Shown: in pieces, positions 1-10,479 of the stretch
How positions within the stretch are numbered: position 1 is the stretch's first letter
Layout: the number at the start of each line of letters is the position of its first letter
Origin: Symsagittifera roscoffensis
Taxonomy: Eukaryota; Xenacoelomorpha; Acoela; Convolutidae
Direction of reading: 5' to 3'
DNA length: 64,000 bases
NCBI RefSeq assembly: GCF_963678635.1
Contig: NW_026971615.1
Location: forward strand, 17,727 to 81,726
Translations under genes and position numbers: made by a program
The notes under the pieces: model-generated
What the model saw: the letters and a program-made list of their open reading frames with translations, nothing else
Told to the model about the DNA's origin: nothing
Databases searched by the model: none

Positions 1-2286
1 TATTTGCATTCTAGTCGGGGTGATGTTTCGTTTTCTGCAAGGTAGAATTTTATATTTTTAGGTATTTCAACTGTAGTTTTACGTGTAAGTAATTCAGGTG
101 GTGTATTTCGACTTAATGTGTCTGGTAATGCAAGATTTTTTCCTGCTGTCCAAACTATATGTAAGTTTGGGAATTTCATTAGAATTAGTTGAAATCTATA
201 AACTCGGTGATTGGGATTAGATTTTTGTGTAAAGAGAAAAATGATTGGTTTGTGATCTGTGAAAAGAACTGTTGGATGTTTTGATCGAAGTATCAGAAAT
301 ACATATTCTGTTAGTGTATATCTTATAGCTGTACACTCTCTCATTAGAGTTGAGAGTCGTAGCTCTGCTTGAGTGAATAATCGAGAATTTGCTGATATAA
401 GATTCATTTTGTTTGTGCCATTGTGTGATTGTAATAATGCTGCACCGATGCCAAAATTCGAAGCATCGCACATTGCATAGAATGGTTGATTTGGATCTGG
501 AATTGTATTCGAAATTTGTTCAGTTAGGAGTTTTTTAATTTCTTCAAATCGTGCTTGATGTTCTGTGTTCCATTCAAAATTATTTTGTTGTCTAAGTATA
601 TTATAAAATGGTCTTAGGTATAATTGCATTTTATAGACATATTTACTTAAAAAATTTAACATTCCAAGGAATTCTTGGATTTTCTTTTTGTTTGTTGGTG
701 GTTGGAGTTTTTGAATAGCATCAATGCGTGATTTTAATGGGGTTATTGTTTTTCTTTCTATATTATGTCCTAAGAATTTAACTCGTGTTAAAAAGAAGTG
801 TGATTTATCGGGGGCGGCCTTCAGATTTTCGTTCTGAAGTATTTTGTGATAATGTTCTAAAACTTTAAACATTTCTTCTTTTGTCTGTGATTGCATAAAA
901 ACATCGTCTAAATAAGTGATTGCGTTTTTCTTGAGTATTAGTGGTCTAAAAATTTTGCTCATAAAAGCTGAAAATGCTGCTGGTCCTATGGATATTCCAT
1001 AGAATAGGCGGTTGAATTCATATTGCTGATTTCCAATAACAAATTGTGTTAAGCGTCGCGATTGTTCATCTAGTGGCATTTGATTATATGCACTATTCAT
1101 ATCTGCGGTTGTAAAGTATTTTCCGTTTATTTTTGTTAAAATAACTTGTATTGGTTCAATAGGCCAATTGCATTTTGATTCGTCTATTAGTGAATTAAGA
1201 TATCTAGCGTCTAGAACTATTTTTAATGATTCTCCTTTTGCTAGGATGATAACAGGGTTGATAAATGTGTTACCTTTTGGTTGTTCTTCTTTGTTTACCG
1301 GTGAGATTATATTGTATTGTTCTAAAATATCAAGTAATCTGTTCACTTTATCGTGTAAATGAATTGGTACTTTACTTGCTCTTTGTTTTTTGAAAACTGC
1401 GTCAGGTTTTAATGGGAGATGTAGTGATCAACTGATTTTGCCAACATCAAATTTAGATGTTGCATAGACTGATGAATATTTTATTAGCTGTTTGGCTAAT
1501 CTATCAAATTCGTCTTGTGTTATTTGTGAATGTTGAAAGTTAAACATTGTTAAAAACTTCTGTTGAGATTCTGTGTAGTTACTTATGTTGAATGTAGGTT
1601 TGAAATATGGAGTTTTTGTGAAATAGTCTGTATTTCTTTTTTCATTACTTATTATATTATTTATGGATAATTCTTTATTAAGAATTGTGGATTGACAAAT
1701 ATCTAATAATTGGAGTATATTATTTACGCGGTATGCTTTTTCGTGTACTGGTGATATCGTAGCGTTGGTTTCGCAATAGCCTAAAAGTCCTAAAGGTAGT
1801 GTTACTTGATAGGGTATTTTGTTGTATACATGTAGAGAAATAATATCTGAATTCGAGTTTTTCAAATATTTTATGGATGAAAATGTGATTTTGAAAAACT
1901 TATGGATAGGTTTGAATTCAAAATCTGACATATAGAGTTGTTGTTTATTTTGTTTTTTATCATATTGGTGAACTTGTTTTATTGAAAAATTATATATGTT
2001 TCCTGATAGTGGTTTCAGGTGTTTTCTTTGTTGATTATATATCGGGTAAAATTTTGAAAAGAATGGTGGTTGTTTATTTAATCTTTGAAAAAATGTTAGG
2101 GATGTATCTTTTGTTTTTGTGTATTTATCTTTGATTAGTATTTTACTATTCAAAATGTTGATTGTTGGTATATATTTAGAGATAAATGGTATTCCAATGA
2201 TATTGTGTTTAATATCAGTGATATGGAATATTTGTTTAAATGGTTTATTTAAAATTTTATTTTGTTCTATTGTTCCATGGGGAGAA
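1..2286 (-). pseudogene. pol: Pol: protease C-terminus, reverse transcriptase and RNase H, 3'-truncated by window
   Basis: The frame is open from about 2286 to the window edge except for one TGA at 1428-1430, just upstream of the RT core. The first part is the protease C-terminal region, including an HNIIGIPF stretch near 2180-2210. A linker follows, then an RT with LDARYLN and TADMNSAYNQMPL motifs and the YLDD catalytic motif at 903-914. RNase H follows with its first Asp in MCDASNFGIGAAL (codon 465-467) and a TDH motif at 252-260. The role is copying the element RNA into DNA inside cytoplasmic particles. Apparent ATG starts inside this frame are not needed, because Pol would be made as a fusion with Gag. 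Integrase is outside the window. The TGA probably inactivates this copy; recoding there is possible but unsupported. Confidence 0.92.
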
Positions 2287-4141
2287 GAAATAATTGAATT
2301 TTTCCATAGTTTACTAATGTTGATCCTTGTGCTGTTGCTAGTTTACTGGATGTTTCAAGGGGCGTTAGCTTTGGGTGTAATGATTTTATCTCATTCCATG
2401 TGGGAATGTTTATTATGTTTGATTCTGCTTCTGAATCAATTAAAAAATCAATTTCAAGATCTGGTGGTTGAAATTCTTTGCTTCTTGGACTTTCTAAAAG
2501 AAATGGTATTGTCCAAATTTTTTCTTTGGGTTGTTCTTTTTGTATATTTTGATAGATGTGATTTGTATTCAAGCATTTTGTTTTGTCTTTCTCATTGGAT
2601 TGGTTTCTAGTTTTAATTTCGTTAGTTTCTTGTGCCGTTTGTGTAGAATGGATGGGTTCAATATAATAATTGTGAAGGAGTTCTAATTGATTTTCGTATA
2701 TATGTGATGTAAATGGTTGTTGATATATGATAGGTTCATAGTCGTTTTCGACTGCTACCATATTGATGGAGATAGTGTTTTCTGTATCACTTTCTGAATC
2801 TGATGATTCACAATTTATTTGATTCAGTTGTAGTTCATTATTTCCTGTGTCATCAATACCTGGGGGGTCTGCTGTCGTTTCTGGGTTTGATTGTACTTGA
2901 TTAATATTTCTTTGATGTTTAGGTGTACTACTTCTGTGGCGATTGTTAGAATTATTATAATGGTTATTATTCCTGTGTGGTGATTGGGAATAATTTCTAT
3001 AACGATTATTATAACTTGAATGTCGATTTTGTGAACTATTTCGTGATCTGTTTTGATAATTATTGTTTGGTCTGTTGTAGTTTGATCTATTATATGAGTT
3101 ATTCCTTGATCGATTGTTCGGGTAATTCTGGTTTCGATTGTTTGAATAACTTCTATTCCGATTATTGGAATAGTTTCTATTTCTATTGTACGATGAGTTT
3201 CGTGATTGATTGTTTAGATAGTAATTATTTCTTGATTGGGAATTAGATCTAGAAACAAATTGTGTTGTATTTGAATTTGATCTGGGGTAGTTATTTCGAC
3301 TATTTGGTCTATTGTAATGATTTTGTGACGAATTTTGTGTATTTCTTCGTTCTGGTGATCTTCCTCTATAACTTGAGTTATATGGTGATTGATTTCTCGT
3401 GTAGTTGGTATTGTTCGGTAGTAGTTTTCCTGAACTGTTGTTGCTATATACATTTTTGTTCGGTAGATTTTGATCTTTCTTCATGTATTGATAGAATGAT
3501 TTATTTGGTTCTCTATATTTTTGAGGTTTGTTTTGATTGTCCTGTTGTTTTTGTCTACATTCGGAAATACTATGTCCGTATCGTCGGCAATAATTACACC
3601 ATTTTTTGAAAGATGGTTTGCCTTTAAAGTTTGGGCGTTTTTCGTAAATATTGAGTATTTCAGTGATTTTTTCAACGAGGTCTGTATCTGAATCTTGTAT
3701 ATTATTGATATTTGTGGTATTTGTTTCAATTCGATTAACATATTGTAATTTCAGATTTTCTGTTTCTTCAAGTTTCATTGTTATTTCTGCTTGCTCTAGC
3801 TTGTCTACTAGTTTTCGAAAATCTAAATCGGGCTCTCGAATTGAGGAGGGATGGGATGCTCTCTTTTTTATTGCTATTTTCCTTAATTGAGGTGTTAAGG
3901 TCATCATTAAGATTTCTGTCATTTTTGTGTTTTTATAATCGTGTGTATTTAATGAATATGCTTTTCGAACTAGTGTTTCGATACGTACTGCTAATTGTTT
4001 GATGGTTTCATTTGGTAACCTGCGAATTTCATTACATAAAACTCTTTGTTGTTGTTTGTTTCTTTCGGAGTCAAACATTTTTGAAAATTCTTGTGTAAAT
4101 CTCTTCCAATTTGATTTTATTTCTATAGGCAATACTGAAAA
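2267..4141 (-). pseudogene. gag: Gag C-terminal half: capsid end, zinc knuckle, Asn/Arg-rich spacer, protease N-terminus
   Basis: This open frame continues directly from the preceding Gag piece after a TAG at 4142-4144. Numbered from codon 4130-4132, residues 1-130 are helical capsid-like sequence and residues 179-192 form one CX2CX4HX4C knuckle for RNA binding. A long Asn/Arg/Ser/Tyr-rich low-complexity stretch with repeated SRNxSYNRN-like units follows at about 200-410. From about residue 559 the retropepsin N-terminal half begins. Its active-site position reads IDSEA (codons near 2426-2437), where aspartic proteases have D-S/T-G. The frame ends at a TAG (2267-2269) in the middle of the protease fold, and the remaining protease lies in the Pol frame. 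It has no ATG of its own at 4132, so it is not a separate gene. Confidence 0.9.
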
Positions 4142-4996
4142 CTATTTTTGGGCTGCGCCGTCTAGGGTTGTTTGTATCAACGCTGTGCGTCGATGTATCC
4201 AGTTTTGATGTAGTGGCGTATTAATTGGTTCAGGTCCTATATTTAAAATTAAATTTGCTGTTACTGCATTTAAATAATCTTCTACAGAATATTCAGGGTC
4301 TGTTCCTGTGAATACCATTAATGGTTTGTTTGATGTTATTGATGATCCACCCATAAGGTATGGATTCATTGTCATTTGTAATGATTCTGCTGCATTTGGC
4401 ATTTGTGAAAAATTAGAAAGTTGATTTTTTGTTATTTCGTGTTGTTGAAGATAATATGGAAGTGGTATTTCATTTTGCATTTGTGTTGGTTGATATGAGT
4501 GTGTAATCATTGGAATTTGTGGCTGAATTGGTTGAAAAGATTGTGTATTAGTTGGGTTTTGCATTTGTATTGGTTGTTGATTTTGTGTATCTATCTGGTG
4601 TGGAGAAAAATTTCTATGATGTGTATATGGTTTCTGCATTCCTTGTCCGTGATATTCTTGGGTATATGGTGCAAATATATCTGGTTGTAAATGATCATCA
4701 TCAGAGGATAGGTAATCCGTTTGATGAGGTGCTTGTTTTTTATTTTTATTCTGTTGAAAGAATGGGTAATTTTCACTATGATCCTGTGGAGGATGTGTAT
4801 TAGCTTGAAAATTTACTGAATTGGTTGTTGCCTTTGGGTTATTCCAATATTGAGATCTGATTTGATTATTATTATTATTTCGTGGAGGATAGTTTGTTTT
4901 TGATGAATGTGTATAATTATAATTATGTTCCGCAAAATTGTTTCTTGTGAATGTTCTGCGTGTTTTTGACGGTATTGTCATGGGTCTGTATGTTTG
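4142..4996 (-). pseudogene. gag: Gag middle part: Gln/Asn-rich region and capsid N-terminal domain
   Basis: This 279-codon ATG-started stretch (4979-4981 to 4142) is in the same frame as the pieces on either side. The first 200 residues are Gln/Asn/His/Pro-rich and low complexity. The last 75 contain VFTGTDPEYSVEDYLNAV and the following helical segment, resembling the retrotransposon Gag capsid domain. It stops at a TAG immediately after GAAQK, and capsid-like sequence resumes in frame right after that stop. The TAG is therefore most simply a nonsense mutation inside capsid. The ATG may serve as an independent Gag start, since a TAA lies five codons upstream at 4997-4999. Confidence 0.85.
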
Positions 4997-6130
4997 TTAA
5001 TCCATTTGTGAATATTTTGGAGCAACCGAAGGTTTAACGGTTGATTGTAAGGTTACCTGTGCTAGCGAAGTGTTTGTATTTCTTGGTGTTGTTAAATTTG
5101 GACGTATTGGTGAAATACTTTGTTGTGTAGTTGTTGTTGTTTGGACAATTTCTTCATTTATGAAGTGTGATGGTGTCTGAATATCTTGTTGAGTGAGATT
5201 TCTAGTTCCATTAAGGTTTTCATTATGTATGACGGTCGAATTTAAACTGTTATTTCGAGTATCAGGTAAAAATGTATTGTAGTTTAATGGTGTTGCGTCA
5301 ATGGTTAATGGTACTACTCTTACATAATCTCTTATATAAAATATTGTACTTATTGCTTGGCTTGCAATTGATTGTGGGATATTTATAAATGCATAATGAG
5401 ACCATTCGGGGTCCCAAACGTAGTCTGACTGTTCTGTGATGGCGGTATCATCGTTTGAATTTTGAGGTCTAAAATTTTTTCTTGCTTGCGAAATTAAATC
5501 TAGATTATGTGTGAAATAATCTATTATAAACCATGCCAAGATTTTTTGTAAGTCATGTTTTGTATGTTGTGAAACATCATCTTTAGTGAAATTTTCTTTA
5601 ATTATATTTAGGAAAGATGAAAGTAGTGTGATTTCATGTCGTACCCTTATATGTTTGGATGTCTCTGTCGGTGAGACATTTGAGATTGGTATTTCGTTTT
5701 CTAATATTGAGATATAACTATATATTATGGCAAAAACTTCATTAGTAAATATGGAGTTTGCTCTTCGTGAGTTATGATATTGTATGCTTTTTATATATTC
5801 TGAGAATACTTTTGAAAATTCTAAATCAAGGTCGTCTGTTTGAATTACATATTTGCGGTGATTCGGGTTTGGTGAGGTTAATTCTATGGTGTAGATTCCG
5901 TAGTGTTGTGTCAAATTACATATATCTTTCAGATAGTGATCAATAATTTGTCTTTTGATCTTTACATCGGGGAACTCTGCTTTACATGGGCTGATTCCGG
6001 GTTCAAATAAATTTAGTAAAAAATTTTTGCAAAGTATATGCTGTCCTCTATCAGTGGGTGCATCTACGAGGAAGGGGAAGATATCGTCATCATCTGGACT
6101 ATCTTCACTTGGAGTGTGTCTTTGGCTCAT
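4997..6130 (-). CDS. Unrecognised 377-aa ORF upstream of and in frame with Gag
   Basis: This intact ATG-to-TAA ORF lies between the basic 155-aa ORF, which it overlaps by 26 bases, and Gag, with which it shares the reading frame. The N-terminus is very acidic (SPDDDDIF near residue 15). Residues about 25-270 are mixed helical/strand sequence rich in Ile, Phe and Tyr with no motif I recognise. Residues 280-377 are a Thr/Ser/Asn/Gln-rich tail. There is no clear signal peptide or membrane span. It could be an N-terminal, matrix-like part of a long Gag, or a separate accessory protein. Only five codons and one TAA separate it from the Gag ATG, so stop readthrough or a mutated junction are both possible. 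Its length with no internal stop argues for recent selection. Confidence 0.7.
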   Translation of the reverse strand: MSQRHTPSEDSPDDDDIFPFLVDAPTDRGQHILCKNFLLNLFEPGISPCKAEFPDVKIKRQIIDHYLKDICNLTQHYGIYTIELTSPNPNHRKYVIQTDDLDLEFSKVFSEYIKSIQYHNSRRANSIFTNEVFAIIYSYISILENEIPISNVSPTETSKHIRVRHEITLLSSFLNIIKENFTKDDVSQHTKHDLQKILAWFIIDYFTHNLDLISQARKNFRPQNSNDDTAITEQSDYVWDPEWSHYAFINIPQSIASQAISTIFYIRDYVRVVPLTIDATPLNYNTFLPDTRNNSLNSTVIHNENLNGTRNLTQQDIQTPSHFINEEIVQTTTTTQQSISPIRPNLTTPRNTNTSLAQVTLQSTVKPSVAPKYSQMD

Positions 6131-6572
6131 TTTTTCGTTTAATGACTGTTAATAGGTAATTATCGATGTGTCTAATTGGTTGATTCCAATTGTATAAATG
6201 TACTGGTTTGTGTTTATATTGCTTTTTTATTCTTCTTTTTCCTCTTTTTGACGAAATCGATGTTGTTTCTGAGTCGGAAAAATATAATTGATCGTGAATG
6301 GGGCAATTTTTATCTATAGATTCTTTTAATTTATAGAGTTCGTCTAAATTGCTGGCTTCTGATTCTGAAAATGCGTTTCTATTTTTGGAAAATCTTTTTC
6401 GTGTTATTTGTCTTTGTTTAGTTATTATTTTTCTTTTTAGTGTTTGTCGTTTTGTTCTAATATATCCAACTGTTTGTGTGTGGGGTGTGATTACAAGGTC
6501 GTATTTTTTGTTATCAATTTCACAGTTGTGCAAAACGATTGTTTGTTTGTTTCCTAGATTTTTAAATGACAT
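6105..6572 (-). CDS. Unrecognised basic 155-aa ORF at the 5' end of the retroelement
   Basis: This ATG-to-stop ORF is the most upstream of the clear coding frames of the element and uses a different frame from the 377-aa ORF it overlaps. Residues about 40-70 carry dense Lys/Arg clusters (IRTKRQTLKRK, KQRQITRKRF) and a second cluster, KRGKRRIKK, lies near residue 112. These could act in nuclear entry or RNA binding, which is inference from composition only. A short acidic/Ser stretch (FSESEASNLDE) lies between the clusters. The 26-base overlap with the next ORF suggests reinitiation, leaky scanning or splicing to make the downstream protein. I recognise no family. Confidence 0.6.
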   Translation of the reverse strand: MSFKNLGNKQTIVLHNCEIDNKKYDLVITPHTQTVGYIRTKRQTLKRKIITKQRQITRKRFSKNRNAFSESEASNLDELYKLKESIDKNCPIHDQLYFSDSETTSISSKRGKRRIKKQYKHKPVHLYNWNQPIRHIDNYLLTVIKRKNEPKTHSK

Positions 6573-7504
6573 AAGGTTTAGGATGACGGATGCAAAAAGT
6601 TGTTATATGATTTCTATTTTCTTAAATTGTTAGTCCTTACGATTTTTTGGTTAGCTTAACCTGGGTCTATTTGTTCAGGGTTGGAGAGAAAAGTATATCT
6701 ATTCCGAAGAATGATTTTTACTTTCTCGTGGCTAGTATAAGCTAAGGTGTTAACTTACTTAATCTTACTTAGGGGTAGTGATTGTGTTCAAGGGTTGGAG
6801 AATAGTAAATCAATCCACAAGGTTCAGGTATAATTAGAACGCGAGTAGTTCGTTAGGTACTATTTTAATTTTACTAAGTCTATGATTTATCCTGGGTCTT
6901 GATAAGAGGAGGGTTCAAGTGAAGGATGAATAACCGAAGTTTTTCACTGTTTATCCTAATTTGAATGGTTAGTTTTGTTGAAAAATTTCTATTAGTCTTG
7001 GGTTTTTTGAAAGGGTTGGATAGTGAATCGACGTTTGAGGTCGTTAGACACTAGCTAAGTGGGTGGGGGAGAACAAAATTGTTCTATTTGATCCAAGGAT
7101 AGGCCTTGATGATCAAGTTTAAATTTTAACTGAATAGAAAATGAATTAAGATCCAAGGATAAGCCTTGATGATCTGATTTGAAAATTAAGTGAATTTAAG
7201 TTTAAAATGGTTTAAATTTATTTAAGAAAAAGATTTAGTTTTTTTTTTATGATATTAGTGAGTTTATGATTGCTGTTATGTTTTAGGTGATGAAGCTGAG
7301 ACAATTGGATGATTTATGATTACTAACAGTTTATTGTCATGCTACTAATTTTTATTTTGATTTTCAATAAATATTTTCCAAATACGTTTTTTATATAATA
7401 CTGCAGAATTTTAGAAAAACGATCTGAGATCTTTTTATCAATCGTTATTGTATATTAATATTTTGTTTAGCGCCTGAAATGATTATGAAGATTGACTTCA
7501 AGAT
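6573..7504 (-). other. Non-coding leader of the retroelement with degenerate repeats
   Basis: No open frame is worth naming here. The motif GGGTTGGA recurs near 6680, 6792 and 7014 in related contexts, and a 60-base-period duplication lies at 7090-7174. By position this is 5' leader or LTR of the element. I could not identify a primer binding site or the TG...CA limits with confidence. Confidence 0.5.
7090..7174. repeat. Two 25-bp copies of GATCCAAGGATA-type hairpin, 60 bp apart
   Basis: The stretch at 7090-7114 recurs at 7150-7174 with one change (AGGCC to AAGCC). Each copy contains CAAGG and CCTTG separated by five bases, able to form a short stem. Confidence 0.7.
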
Positions 7505-7849
7505 TTAAGTTTGCAAATGAAAATCTAAATTCATTGCTAATAAGATTCTAAATATAAAAGTTTGTGTTGGCTTTTGCCGTACTATCATATAACTATTTGG
7601 TAAGTTTCTATTTTGTCGTATGTCGTCTCTGGTTCGAGGTCTTCTTCCAATTCCGGGTAGTTCTCTTATCGTTCGGAATATTGGCTTTGATCTATTGAGT
7701 CGTAGAGACATTTCGATTAAATTATTGTCGTGTAACATTTTAAAAATGTTTTGTCTAATTTCTAATCTATTTTTGGTTAATTCTAAGCTATTAAGGTCTT
7801 GTTCGAGACTTATGGTCGCACCAGATGAGTTATAACCGAGGTGGTTATC
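7505..7849 (-). CDS. Possible 114-codon Arg-rich open frame in the retroelement leader
   Basis: The frame is open from after a TGA at 7850-7852 down to a TAA at 7505. The first ATG is at 7709-7711 region and an alternative TTG-type start lies at 7736-7738, so a start is uncertain. It reads as a helical, Leu/Glu-rich first half (LEQDLNSLELTKNRLEIR) followed by an Arg-rich segment (LPGIGRRPRTRDDIRQNR). The composition looks like protein rather than chance AT-rich frame. The start of the frame overlaps a hairpin motif also found at 25158, where a second open frame with a similar Leu/Glu/Lys-rich helix lies nearby. It could be a 5' exon spliced to a downstream ORF, or an LTR-embedded relic. Confidence 0.35.
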   Translation of the reverse strand, partial: DNHLGYNSSGATISLEQDLNSLELTKNRLEIRQNIFKMLHDNNLIEMSLRLNRSKPIFRTIRELPGIGRRPRTRDDIRQNRNLPNSYMIVRQKPTQTFIFRILLAMNLDFHLQT

Positions 7850-7864
7850 TCATAGAGTAATTTC
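7826..7864. promoter_or_regulatory. Imperfect hairpin TGAGTTATAACC...GGTTATCTCA
   Basis: The arms pair around a GAGGT loop and are followed by TAGAGTAATTTC. The same arrangement with a different loop and compensating arm changes is at 25158-25196. The role is unknown; its position suggests an LTR or leader RNA structure. Confidence 0.4.
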
Positions 7865-8703
7865 GGATAGGGTACACCGTCTGCTCGTCACGCTATCTTA
7901 TTTTCGGCCGGATAGATTCGTGCAACTTCTTAGTCTAATACCGATCCTAATCTTACTCTTATACTATCTAGTCTCAGGGTGTTTAACTAGTCTCTGCTAG
8001 GCTCAATAGATCTAGGGTATACTGGTTTATTGCGGCTGCTGAAGTCTTCTTGGAGAGTCAACTAATTTCTAAGTTAAATTCAAATCTCTCTGGTGCTGAA
8101 ATTACAAGTAATTCCAGCACTTACAAATAAGTGGGTTGTTAGTTAGATGGATCATGATTGGTTAATATTAAATACTTTACAGTGGTAAAATATCTAATTT
8201 ATCCAATCATAAAATGTAGTTTAGATCAGGTTCCATAAAGAAACAACCATAGATCTGGATTGACATTTTTTGATATTTTAGGCAATCTGTTACGGCATTT
8301 ACAGATCATTAATTCGTGCACTTCAAAATTGGAGAGGCATTAAAAAAAGATTATCAGAGCGGTATTTCAACAACAAAAAAGAAGCTATAAATTTCTTTCA
8401 ATAGAATTCAAACAAAAAATCATTTTATATTTCAACTAGCTATTTTAACTGAAATAATATCAACCGAACTGCCAATCTTATAACCGTCGTTGGTTGAGTA
8501 TGATTGCAATTAAATTTCTGAAATCCAGTTCTTGGAACAACCTGACTGAAAAGAACGTATACTGTTGAGAGCACTGCCCCAGTACGATACATGCAAGACA
8601 AAGCTTAGAATTATACATAGCTTAGCCTTATCAAGTGCTTTTAATGCTCCATTTTCCAGACGATTTTTGAGATTATGAAATTGCAAATAGTATACAAAAA
8701 TAA
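7854..8703. other. No gene seen; probable retroelement LTR/leader remainder
   Basis: About 7905-7965 resembles 57980-58033 (TCGTGCAACTTCTTAGTCTAA against TCGAGCAACTCCTTAATCTAA and onward, roughly three quarters matching). This marks a dispersed sequence, perhaps LTR. From about 8160 to 8700 I see only AT-rich DNA; the minus-strand frame at 8510-8779 has no protein-like features. Confidence 0.4.
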
Positions 8704-8835
8704 ACAAGACTGCTCGTATCAGGGCGAAGCCCTGAATGTTCCGACTGCCTTTTAAGGTTTTATGGAGCAGTAATAACATTTTAAGATTTTATGGAGCAGT
8801 AATAACAAAAAATTAAATGTAATAAAATAAAAAAA
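8704..8835 (+). repeat. 0.5-kb hairpin repeat, truncated copy
   Basis: Only the first part of the repeat is present: ACAAGACTGCTCG, the hairpin TCAGGGC-GAA-GCCCTGA, then GTTCCGACTGCC. The phrase TTTTATGGAGCAGTAATAAC is duplicated in tandem at its end. It abuts the 5.2-kb duplicated unit. Confidence 0.75.
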
Positions 8836-9088
8836 GTTAGAATTATGACTAGTGAGTTATTTTTCAGAAGTTATAATTTTGCTGGAACCATGAGTGCTTT
8901 CTCTTCCTTCTTGTAACTGAGATTGTATAAATAAAGCCTGATTTGATATACAATCCAATTTATCTGTCCCTTGTTTCTCTGGTTTCTCTGTTACGAGTTT
9001 TATTTCGTCATAGTCTGTTAGATGCAGACTTCAATCATAATTTTAGTTTAATTTGTATTTTCAATTTAACAACAGAAATTTCAATAAA

Positions 9089-9630
9089 ACAAGAGTGCTC
9101 GTATCAGGGCGAAGCACTGAATGCTCCGACTGCCTTTTAAGGTCTATGGAGCATTAATAACATGAAAAATTTCAATGTAATAGAAAAAAAAATTTAAAAA
9201 AAAATATTTTGAAATTTTTTTATAATACGTAAAACCATCCCCCCACACGTCATATTAAGTACAAAGTGATAAATGATAGACTTTGCGCCTATTAACAAAA
9301 AACGTATGGCATAAAAGCATCCTTGAACCAATTTGGAACGATTTCTAAGACGGATTAAATCTCGTTACGCGTTAATAGCGCGAAATATATCGCGCGTTAA
9401 TTGTCCCAAATTGGCCAAAATGGCAATCTTTAAACCCCCATAACTTTACAAAAAATGATTACAGGTGAAATATCTTTTCAAATTTGAGCTCAGGACAACA
9501 ATACCTTTTGAATGATATAAAAAAATTCCGTCAAAAATGGCTAGTTAAAAAGTCGACATTTGTCTGAAGAAAAAAAAAACCCACCCCGAGCACAAATATT
9601 CCGTTACTTTCGTATCGAAAGTCGGAATAA
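9089..9630 (+). repeat. 0.5-kb hairpin repeat, copy A of unit 1
   Basis: Full copy. The 5' hairpin TCAGGGC-GAA-(G)CACTGA is imperfect here. Then come CATCCCCCCACACG, a GCGCGA...TCGCGC palindrome, and a 3' stem ACTTTCG-TAT-CGAAAGT followed by GTCGGAA. It is non-coding. A second copy follows nine bases later in the same orientation. Confidence 0.9.
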
Positions 9631-9638
9631 CAAAATTC

Positions 9639-10167
9639 CTCGTATCAGGGCGAAGCCCTGAATGTTTCAATTGCCTTTTTTAGGTTTTTTGAGCAGCAGT
9701 AATAACATTAAAAAAATTAAATGAAATAAAATAAAATTTTGTCTAAAATTTGAAATTTTTTTTATGAAAACCATCCCCCCACACGCCATATAACGTACAA
9801 ACAGATAGATTTCGTTCCGTGTTACAAACTAATTATGGCACATAAGCTTCGTTCAACCAATTTTGAACGATTTATAAGACGGAATAAATCTCCTTCTTAC
9901 GCGTTAATAGCGCGAATTATATCGCGCGTTAATTGTCCCAAATTGGTCAAAATGGCCAAAATGGCAATCTTTAAACCCTCATAACTTTACGAAAAACAAT
10001 CACAGGTGAAATATCTTTTCAAATTTAAGCTCAGGACAACAAAGCTATGAATGATATCAAAAAGTTCCGTCAAAAATGGCTTTTAAAAAGTCGAAATTTG
10101 TCTGAAGAAAAAAAAAACCACCCCGAGCACAAATATTCCGTTACTTTCGTATCGAAAGTCGGAACAA
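9639..10167 (+). repeat. 0.5-kb hairpin repeat, copy B of unit 1
   Basis: Full copy with a perfect TCAGGGC-GAA-GCCCTGA hairpin at its start and GTCGGAAC at its end. It is clearly diverged from copy A (for example ACACGCCATATAACGTAC), so the A-B pair predates the 5.2-kb duplication. Confidence 0.9.
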
Positions 10168-10479
10168 AAAAGCAGCAATTAGCAACACAAAAAATGAAAA
10201 TTTTTAGAAAAAAAAGTATTTTCAAGGCGAAATTGATTTTTCAAATTGAGATGAGTATCAGCTTCTCCTTTAATTTCAGCCTTGGACTACATTGTTTTCT
10301 CATATCTATTGTTTATCTCTCATATTTGAATTTCCAGAAAAAACTGTCGACGTGTAAAATTAGTTGAAAAGGAATTATACTCTAATTTAAAACTCGAATA
10401 AAATGAAAAAAAAATTACAAACTGACGTTTGCGAAAAAAAAAGAAAACATTTTACAAAAAAAAATATGTTTATAGTTAT

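Larger units (their letters stand above)
1..7849 (-). mobile_element. Ty3/gypsy-type LTR retroelement, 3' part beyond window
   Basis: In minus-strand order this element shows a leader, two ORFs of unknown function, Gag with a CCHC zinc knuckle, an aspartic-protease region, then reverse transcriptase and RNase H. The order PR-RT-RH and the YLDD active site fit Ty3/gypsy elements. Integrase and the downstream LTR would lie left of base 1. I could not define the upstream LTR with confidence; it should lie somewhere in about 6600-8160. The coding frame carries a TAA, a TAG and a TGA plus one frame change, so this copy looks recently inactivated rather than ancient: long frames remain open between the lesions. 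Confidence 0.9.

Noticed and set aside
2119-2610. Plus-strand 163-codon frame
   Set aside because: Antisense shadow of the retroelement Gag-Pol junction; Leu/Phe/Val-rich composition is typical of such shadows.
7826-7864. Hammerhead ribozyme, as found in some retroelements
   Set aside because: The CTGATGA and GAAA core motifs are not in the required arrangement on either strand.
8510-8779. Minus-strand 89-codon frame
   Set aside because: Its N-terminal third is the 0.5-kb hairpin repeat read backwards; the rest has no protein-like signal.
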